A stretch of DNA of 64,000 nt from Edaphochlamys debaryana (Eukaryota > Chlorophyta > Chlorophyceae > Chlamydomonadales), in assembly GCA_016858145.1 (NCBI GenBank), contig JAEHOE010000029.1:496001-560000 (forward strand), written 5' to 3'. This document shows positions 56,308 through 64,000 of the stretch, piece after piece. How positions within the stretch are numbered: position 1 is the first letter of the stretch; every line of letters begins with the position of its first letter. The notes beneath the pieces were generated by a model that worked only from the letters and a program-made list of their open reading frames with translations, made no database searches and was not told the origin of the DNA. The translations under genes were made by a program, and so were the position numbers.

Positions 56308-59300
56308 TCACTCATCCCTCAGGTTTAGCACCACCGCCGAGATCCCCCCCGCCCCTTCCTCCTCCTCCTCCTCCTCCTCCTCCTCCCCATCCGCACCAGC
56401 CCTCGCCCCCGCCCCCGTTGTCGCCGCGGTCCGCCCCCGGCCCGGCCCTCCCGCGCCCCCGCCCCCCGGGCTCGAAGCCGCCCACGGCCCCTGCCATCCC
56501 CCCGCCGCCCCGCCCGCCTCACCCCCAACCCCACCTGGAGACCCCCACGCCGAAGCCATCCCCCCTGCCCCCACTCCCGCCCTTCCCCCCGCTCCTCCCC
56601 CTCCTCCACCTCCCCCACCTCCACCCCCTCCGCCGCCTGCCCCCTTGGGGCCCGCCGTCCGCAGCAGCCCCTCCAGCTCCCCCAGTCCCTCGTGGATTGC
56701 CGCCGCCACGGAGATTTCGCAGCTGTGGGTCCACACCGCCAGGCGCCGCATCAGCGCCAGGAGCCTGGGGTTGGGGAGGGAGGGAAGGGGGCGCAAGAGC
56801 AGTAAATGGGCTTGAAGGAAGGAAGGAAGGGTTTGGAGGATTCAACTTCTTGCGGGATGGTAGAGAAGAGGAGCTGGTGGTGGGGGCCCCAGGCGGATTG
56901 AGCCAGACATGACGGAGGGGCAGAGAGGGATGAGATCCCTGCCAGCCGTGAGCTCGCGACCAGTCAGGCATGTCGACGCTAGGAGCCGTGGAAAGGGGCG
57001 GGGGGCTCAAGGACAGGGACCCAGCCAAGCTGCCGGCAGTCGAGGTCCCCCCTGGATGGAAAGGTTGCGGTTCCGCAGCTCCGCACCGCTTGTCCGGGAG
57101 CGGACGCTAGGAGCAACCAGGGAGCACGAGACCGAGAAATAGGAGCTTCCCGGGCTTCGCGGCATAGTTGCAAAGCGAGACTGCCCGGTCAAAGGGCTCG
57201 GGTCCGCACCTCTCGTCCAGGCTGAAGGACGACAGCACCTCCTCCCGCAGCTCCGCCAGCGCGCGGGGCACGGCAGTGGCGAGGCCGGAGAAGTAGTTGT
57301 ACTTGGGGTTGGTCAGCATGGCCCGCAGGCGCTGGGGGGAAGGAGGGGGGGCGGTAGGAGGCAGGAGGAGGAGGGCAGGAAATAGGAGGGATATGTGAGC
57401 GTGGGTAGGTGAGCGTGGGGCGGCAGAGGCACCGAGGCAGGTTCGGAGCATCACTGCAGACCGGGGCTTGTCAGTGTGACGGGTATTGCATAGGCGCATG
57501 GCAAAATACAACAAGCAGAGGCCTTACCTGCACGTAGGTGAGGAAGAGCCTCCGCACCCTCTCGTTGTCCAGCTTGGAGCGCAGCACGGCCGCGTGGTCG
57601 GGCGACAGCAGGTCCAGCAGCGCCATGTGCATGTCCTGCACGGTGCCGTACGGTACGGCACGTACGGCACGTGATCACAGATTGTACGGCCGTGCTGGTG
57701 TCCCGACCGCCCGGCCCGGCCTGGCCGGCCTGGCCGCGCAGCGACATCCCCCACGCAACGCTCGGCGACAAAGTCACGAGCACGGCGCATAGTACCACGT
57801 AACTAAAACCTCGTGCACGACATCGCCGTACGCTGCCGTACCTGCAGCACGTGCAGCTCCTGCGCGGGGCTCTGCAGTACGCGGCTGAGGGAGAACACGG
57901 CCGAGTGGTCCTGCACCGCGATGGCGGCCTGACAGGGGGGGGGGGGATGTGTGTGTGTTTGTGTGTGTGGGGGGGGGGGGGGGTTCACGGCGAAGGGAGC
58001 AGGGAGGAAGGGGCAGGCGGGGTCCAAGGATGCCGCAAAGTTCCAGGCACGTGCCAGGCCCGCACCTGCAGCAGCGACCTCTGCAGGTGCAGCACGTCAC
58101 CCGAGGCCTGGGGGGGGGGGGGGAGGGGGAGGAGCAGGGGAAGGGGGGCCGGCGGGACAGGTGAGGAAAGGGTGGAGGCCCAGGTCCTAGGAGTGTCGGG
58201 GCGTGCCGACAGGCTAGCTCAGGCAGCAAAGGAGAGGAGCAGCAGGGCGTGGTTGAGGAGGCGAAGGCAAGGGAGCAACGAGTGTTAGTGCACTTTGTGG
58301 GACGACGTGACGCAACTGGATACGACGTGAAGCTAGCTCCGGATGTGGTTGATGAGGCGGAGGCGGAGTCACAGGAGCAGCGGGGCAGGAGGGGCCGGGG
58401 TCTTCCCTCCCCAACCGCCAAGCTGCAGCGAGCCCCTCCCTCGCTCTCCGCTAGCTCCGGCGGGGCGCGAGCAGCCCCTGACCCATCCCACGGACCCCAC
58501 GTGCACCCACCCCTGACCCAGCCCTGACCCACCCCTGACCCACCCCTGACCCACCCCTGACCCACCCAACGGACCCCACGCGCACGCAGCCCCAGGGCGG
58601 GTCAGGGTCATTGACCCCACCCGCAACACCCACACTAACCTAGCCTAGCCTAGCCTAGCCTAGAGCGCCCACAGAAGCACACGTGCACACACCCACCTCC
58701 AGGGCAGGTGCTGCCGCCTGGATGGCGTCCACCAGGGCCCGGTGGTGGCAGGGCTGGGCGGGGTCGCCGCGGGCCGAGTTCCAGCCGTACCTGTCAGGGT
58801 GGGAAAGGGGGGGCGGGAGGGAGGGAGAGGGCGGAGTTAGGGAGGAAGGAGCGGATGGAAGGGTGGGGGGCAAGAGTTAGTGAGCGGACAAAACGAGAAG
58901 GCCCCCGTGTGGTGATAGCGGTGCATCCCGTACGGCAGCACTGCCGTACACCACATGCCGTACCACGTCATGGCGTTGAACTCCGACAGGAACACGCGTT
59001 CGTACACGCTCGCCTCCCAGATCTCGCTCTGGCGGGGAGGTGGGTCAAGGGTTAAGAGGGACCAGAAGGAGAAGTGTGAGGACTGAGGACACACACCGGA
59101 CATACAATGCAGGGGGCGATTGATCATGGCAAGCTCCCAATCCCTCAGGCAAGATCACCACAAGTGTGAGGACAAAGGTACGGTGCAGGGGGCGAGGTGC
59201 ACCAGTGTGAGGTCAGAAACACAGTCAAACCCCTCTCTCTCTTTCCCATCCCACAAGCAGAAGTACCTGCAGCTCGGCCTTGCTCTTGGCCTTGCGCTGC

Positions 59301-62300
59301 GGCGCCGTCATCACAGCGGCCACCGAGGTGTTCTGGGCGAGGGGCGGCTTGTCCTGGGGGGAAGAGGGGTGGGGGGCACGAAAAGAAATCAGCAGCTGGC
59401 TGGGGCACCTTGACGACAGAGCGCGGCAACTGCCGCCTTCGCACGCAGCCCCGCGCTTGACCCCGAGCGACGCGGAGGCGGCGCGTGGGCAGAGTTTGAG
59501 CGGGGACAAGGGCACTGGGTCGGACGCGGGAGCCTTACTGCAGTGCGGCAACAGTACGGCATCAATACGGCATCTGTACAGCCTTTTTTGCACGCACCTT
59601 CCTGTGTTGGAACAGCAGCCGCCGGGTGAGCGCCACGTAGGTGGCCTCGCGGGCCGCCGCCACGTACAGAACCACCGTGGCCAGCGGCCGGCCCTGCGGC
59701 GGTTAGCGGTTGACGGTTGGTCGTTGGTGGTAAGCGTCTGCAAGTGCTCCGACACACGTGCGTCCCTTTGGCCTTCCCCATTCCCCCCCCCCCCCGCCCA
59801 ACGATTGCCTCCAATCCCATAATTGCCCGCTCTGTCCCGCCGCCTCCCCGACGGCCCCACACCGCCCCTTGCCGAGCTCCCCATCTTCCAGGCCCCCGCC
59901 TGTTCCCCCGCCTCCCCACCTTCCCCGCCGCCACCCACCTCGTGTCCCCCCAGCGCAGCTTCCTCCAGGTCAGCCCTCAGCCGCTCCAGCCCCTCGAACC
60001 CAATCGCCGCCGCCCCGCCCGCTCCGCCGCCGCCGCCGCCGACGCCAGTGCCGCCGTCAACCCTCGCCGCCGCCGCCGCAACGCTCGCGCCGTACACGGC
60101 GGCGGCGGATCCGCCGCCGGCGGCGGGCGGGTTGCCCGCCACGCCCGGGATGGGCGCGTCCCAGAGCGCCGTGGCGTCGTAAAACGACCCAGATCGAGAT
60201 CCAGATCCGGCATCTGGGTTGGATTTGGATTTCACTTTGGATCTAGATTTGGGCACGGGCGGTACGGAAACCGAGAAGACCACGTGGGCGGTGTTGACGT
60301 GGAGGGCCTGCAGGTCGGACACCACCTCCCGCGCAAAGGCCTGGGGCGGAAGGGGGCGGAGGGGTGGGGGGAAATTAGGGGAGGGCGTGAGGGGAGGGGC
60401 AGGGACGGAGGCGGCCCCCACCAAACCCGCACCCGCCGCTGTCGATGCAACAGCGCGCTGCTTGGACTCAGCTTGGGCTTGATTGCCGCTGGCGCTGTCT
60501 GTCCACAGGTGCTCCTCCCCAGTCCCACCCGCCTTGGCCCCCTCCTCTGCCCCCGCTTCCCGAAACACACACGCTCCACCCCCGGACCCCCCTCCGCCCC
60601 CCACCTTGGCTGCCTCGCTCCGCAGCGGCCCGTTGACCAGGTGGTGTTCCTCCGTGTCGAGGGCGTAGAGGCGGGGGTGGTCGAAGGGGGCGGCGGCGCG
60701 CCGGCCACCGGCCTGCAGGGGGGGGCAGGACGAAGGGAGGCACGGTTGGGGAGCCGGGGGCGGCAGCGTCGGGGCGGCAGTGGGGCGCAGGGGTCAGGAA
60801 TAAGCAAACCACATGCGGGCCAACAGCTCGATTCCGGCTACTCCCCTCCCATGCCAGCACCCACCGCGCCGGTGGACATGACGTCTCGGTCCAGGCGGAG
60901 GGCGTTGGAGATGGCCAGGTCGCCTGGTGGGGGCGAGGGGGAATGCATGTAGGACGAACCGCAGAGTGGGGGCGAGAGGCAGGGGCAGCATGCACCTCCT
61001 CGCCCCCTCGCGCCCGCTCGCCTCCCCCTCGCCCCCTCGCCCCCTCGCCCCCTCCTCGGCCCCTCGCGCCTAGCAAGGGTCAGGACCACGGTCCGATCGA
61101 CCTTGCCTCAGCCCCACGCACCCGTGACGGCAGGCACCACCTCCCCCTGGTAGGCGCCGTGCTGCGGAGCCAAGCAGCGGTTCGGCGGTTGACCGTTAAC
61201 CGTTAGTCGTTGGTAGGTGGGGCGGCGCAACGCATTGGTAGGTTGTGGGGGTGTTGCAGGCGGCGAGGTGGCGAGGTGGGAGAGACCATGCACCGGTGGC
61301 AGCACCGTACGGCAAGCCTTACACCCGCAAAGACACCTGCCCCTCTTCCCTTTCCTTCCACCGCCCCCAACCTGCCGGTGCGGCGGTTGGTACCGGTAGT
61401 TGTAAGCTGTTCGCAAGCCGTACACCCGCCAACCCTGCCCATCACCCCCTGCCCCCCCCGCCCCACACCTGCCAGTGCCGGTCCGCCAGCACCGACCCAA
61501 GCGTCAGCCGCAGACCCTGCAGAGCATTTTGGTGGGGAGGTCGGCAGAGGGATAAGACGTGCGGTAGTCTGGCGCGCTGCTCCCCCTCTCTTGCTCCCTG
61601 TCCCATGGGTCCGGCCTGGGCTTGGGTCCCGACCCTCCTCTTGGTCAGGGCTTTCCTGCCCCTCCTGACATCTCGCTCCCCCCACCTCCCCTCCCTCACC
61701 TGTAGCGCCCGTACGTCGACGCACGTTACCGCCGCGTAGCTGCCGTACAACCGTTATCAACGGTAGTTTGGGGGGAGAGCCGCCACAAAAGGGGGCCCGA
61801 AGGCACACACAAAGGAGTCAGCCGGGTTTCTCCACGCCCCTGTATGAGCCGTTCGTAGCACCTACCCTACACTCCTCTCCGCCAAGAGCCGGGCCCCCCT
61901 TCTTCTTTAACAACCCCAAAACCGACACGCCCCATCTCAACCGTTTTAATTGCCGTACACGCGTACACACACCTGCCGTACGCCACCAGTGTGTCGCTGT
62001 CCTCCTCCTCCGCTTGATCGCCCTGACACAATGCAACAGGCAGGCAAGGCGCTCAAGTGAAGCCCGCAGCACCGCACTACCCATGACTCCCGCCCTTCAG
62101 CCCTCCCGCCTCGCCTCCCCTCCCAACAACTTGTCCCCTGCCCCTCACCCCCTTTCTCCGCACGCCCGCCTCCTCGCCGCCGCCCCGCGCGGGCGCCCCC
62201 GGCGGCAGCCGTGCGGCGTAGACAAAGGCGGGGGGCCTTAGTAATGTGAGTTCGTTGATGAGGTAGGTGTGCAGCGCGTCCTCGGGCTCGTCGTGCCACA

Positions 62301-63179
62301 GCTCCATGCGGGCAGCGTGGGCCCTGTCAGGGGGGGGAGGGGGGGGAGGGGGGAGGGGGGAGGGGGGGGGGGGGGGGGGGAGGGGGGAGGGGGGAGGGGG
62401 GAGGGGAGGGGGAGGGGGGAGGGGGGAGGGGGGAGGGGTAAGGGGGGTATGGGGGGGGGGGGAGGGGGGACTCGGGGCAGCAGGCACGGAGAAGCGCGGA
62501 GAGCAGGACACAGCGAGTGGGCCAAGCCGCCAACCGTCAACTGCCAACTGCCAACCGTCACCCGTCAACCGACAGCCGTCAACCGCCCCACCTGAGCAGG
62601 TGCAGCAGCTTGGGGAAGGGGTTGAGGGGCATGGGCGGCTCCGTGATGACCTGAGGGGGGGGGGGGTGGCAGGGGGGAGGGGGGTTGGGGAGGAGTAGGA
62701 AACGAGGGAGGGTTGCGAAGGGGAGGAGGAGGACTGTTACCTTCCCCCAACCCTCGGCCCCGGCCCCTAAAACCGCCCCCCCTCCCTTTCCCCCTCCTCG
62801 ATTGAGTACCCTCCTCCCCCCCCCCCATGCGCCCCACCTGCCAGGCCATGGACAGGAACTCGTCCAGCTTGGCGTCCACGGCGTACTGCAGTACGGCAGG
62901 TAGTACGGCAGATTGTACGGCACTGTTGAGGGAGCTAACGCAAACGTGCGCTAGTCCGCCGTCTCAGCCCCATGTCTCTCACAACCAGTACCCGACCCGG
63001 CCCTAGGGAGATGCGTGGGCGTACCGGTAAGCTTTGCGGGGCGGTTCGAGCGGGCGCACGCAGTCACGGCCCTGATCGCCTGTAAGGTTACCCCACCCCC
63101 AACCGCCAACCCCCCACCCCCACACCTGCAGCATCACCCCCTCGGCGCTGACTCGCTCCGCCAGGGCTCCCGACCGGAC
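56308..63179 (-). CDS. Large unrecognised protein, 3' twenty exons (5' end outside or unseen)
   Basis: Minus-strand exons, 5' to 3': 63126-63179, 62839-62886, 62592-62650, 62164-62323, 61973-62022, 61700-61739, 61469-61516, 61122-61161, 60865-60923, 60605-60712, 59939-60340, 59598-59693, 59267-59353, 58964-59028, 58697-58790, 58066-58107, 57842-57928, 57528-57635, 57210-57331, 56308-56764. The total is 2,226 nt, in phase throughout, so at least 741 aa. No start was found near the 5' end, so the gene likely continues past 63.2 kb. Conserved-looking blocks include DAKLDEFLSMAWQ, NELTLLRPPAFVYAARLP, AISNALRLDRDVMSTGA, LYALDTEEHHLVNGPLRSEA, FLSEFNAMTWYGWNSARGDP and SKLDNERVRRLFLTYVQ. The 3' exon ends in a Gly-rich run and a Glu run. 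No signal peptide or membrane span is seen. It reads like a conserved, single-copy, mostly helical protein, but I do not recognise it. Confidence 0.6.
57938..57984 (+). repeat. G runs and TG microsatellite in an intron
   Basis: Two runs of a dozen or more Gs flank a TGTGTG stretch. They lie in an intron of the minus-strand gene, so the pre-mRNA carries C runs. Further G runs occur at about 58109-58125. Confidence 0.8.
58510..58566 (+). repeat. 11-bp tandem repeat CCCCTGACCCA
   Basis: About five copies, one with a G for C change, followed 70 bp later by five copies of CCTAG near 58637-58662. Both lie in an intron of the minus-strand gene. Confidence 0.8.
62330..62478 (+). repeat. 150-bp polypurine G tract
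   Basis: Almost only G with periodic single A residues (GGGGGGAGGGGGG type). It lies in the intron between exons 3 and 4 of the minus-strand gene model. It could form G-quadruplex or triplex DNA on this strand and is C-rich in the transcript. Confidence 0.85.
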
Positions 63180-63189
63180 CTAGGGAGGG

Positions 63190-63275
63190 CTCCAAGCGGA
63201 AGGCAGGTGAGGATTAAGGTGAGGACTAACAGGGTGGCAGGGGAAGGTGAGGATTAACAGGGTGGCAGGGTGAAA
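63190..63275 (+). repeat. Short direct repeat array
   Basis: A unit close to GGTGAGGATTAACAGGGTGG followed by CAGGG occurs about two and a half times, the first copy partial and altered. It lies between the last recognised exon of the minus-strand gene and the hairpin. Confidence 0.65.
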
Positions 63276-63403
63276 GGACGACACGCCACACCCCGTGATA
63301 GGACTTTCGCCACAGCCCATGATGGGGCCGTCGCGCCAGTTTTCCCCATGCGCCCTCCCTACGCGTCGGCAAAACACACGCACGCCCCCTCCCCCCCCCC
63401 TCC

Positions 63404-63574
63404 GGTCGGAGCGCGGCGCTCCGCCAGTTGACCAAGGAAGACAAGAAGTACCAACGAAACCTATTGTCAACGGCCCGAGATCCACAAGCGAAGGGGCTCC
63501 AGGGCCGTTGACAATAGGTTTCGTTGGTACTTCTGGTCTTCCTTGTTCAACTGGCGGAGCGCCGCGCTCCGACC
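63404..63574. ncRNA. Long near-perfect hairpin (small-RNA precursor or foldback element)
   Basis: The left arm 63404-63476 and right arm 63502-63574 are 73 nt each and pair with only two mismatches around a 25-nt loop. The arm starts GGTCGGAGCGCGGCGCTCCG, itself partly palindromic. No target-site duplication is visible at the ends (TCC left, TAG right). Algal miRNA and siRNA precursors are often long hairpins of this kind; a small foldback transposon is the main alternative. Either strand could be transcribed. Confidence 0.55.
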
Positions 63575-64000
63575 TAGTGTTGATGGGGCTCAGTGAGCCC
63601 CGCCGTTGCTGTTGGCTCGTGCTGGTAGCTTGGTGAGTGGGGGCCTGTCGTTCGAGAGGGTCCCTGGCCCGTCGTCGGTACTGTAAGGTGCAGTTCAGTG
63701 CAATGACCCATATAAGCCCCTCGCACTCGAGGCCTCCGTCCCTACCAGGCGCCCCAAGCCCCTCGCTTCGAACTGCCAGCCCGCGTCTGCCCGCAATACC
63801 TCCCCGGAGGATTCGGCAACAACCCCAATGGGCGAGCGCAATCTCTGCGAAGTAGAGGGGTGGGCAGGGGTGGGGGGTTTGCACCCCCCACCGGCCCGGG
63901 GTTCGCTCGCCTCGGGCCACGGCTCGGGCTTTCGTTTCGGGTCGCTTGCGTGTCCGCCGCTCCACTCCTCTCACTGCATCGCACGCGCCATCGCATTCTA
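63575..64000. other. Window end, no confident exon
   Basis: Nothing clearly coding. More 5' exons of the minus-strand gene may lie here or beyond, but I could not connect any in phase. Confidence 0.35.

Noticed and set aside
1..64000. tRNA and rRNA genes
   Set aside because: I looked for T-loop and D-loop consensus stretches and found no set that folds into a plausible tRNA, and no rRNA-like sequence. A covariance-model scan would be decisive.

Overview
The window looks like nuclear DNA of a volvocine green alga (Chlamydomonas and relatives). The evidence is high GC, genes cut into many short exons by GT-AG introns with an occasional GC-AG intron, poly-Ala/Gly/Pro low-complexity coding sequence, hydroxyproline-rich (PPSPPPP) secreted proteins, TGTAA motifs near some gene ends, and a short array of the Chlamydomonas-type telomere unit AAAACCCT. 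No species is assigned. All gene models were built by hand from splice sites, reading phase and comparison between paralogues within the window; there is no transcript evidence.

Layout. 0.9-7.8 kb (+): a 16-exon gene for a secretory-route protein with two EGF-like modules, one membrane span and a cytosolic RING-H2 finger. 10.2-20.4 kb (+): two copies of a leucine-rich-repeat family, the first open and the second with a frameshift and a stop; between them lies the 3' part of an unrecognised gene with a Ser/Arg-rich tail. 20.9-24.8 kb (+): a large MYND zinc-finger protein whose first exon carries a one-base frameshift. Its intact paralogue lies inverted at 52.5-55.9 kb (-). 26.2-33.6 kb (+): a secreted EGF / hydroxyproline-rich / lectin-like gene split by a 5.4 kb antisense LINE retrotransposon flanked by an 8-bp target duplication. 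A short paralogue without the lectin-like domain is at 47.0-48.1 kb (-).

37.4-51.5 kb (+): three paralogues (A, B, C) of an unrecognised RING-like family. B has a full RING, A has lost zinc ligands, and C is a short form that skips the RING part in frame. B and C share about 1.4 kb of nearly identical 5' flank. 56.3-63.2 kb (-): the 3' twenty exons of a large unrecognised gene that probably starts beyond the window, with long G tracts in its introns. Just upstream of it is a 73-bp-arm near-perfect hairpin.

The region is dominated by local duplication and decay of lineage-type families (LRR, MYND, HRGP, RING-like), with one transposon scar. I see no operon-like functional system. The most distinctive items are the LINE-split lectin gene, the long hairpin, the A/B/C family with a domain-skipping member, and the strong excess of the octamer TGCCGTAC in and next to introns.
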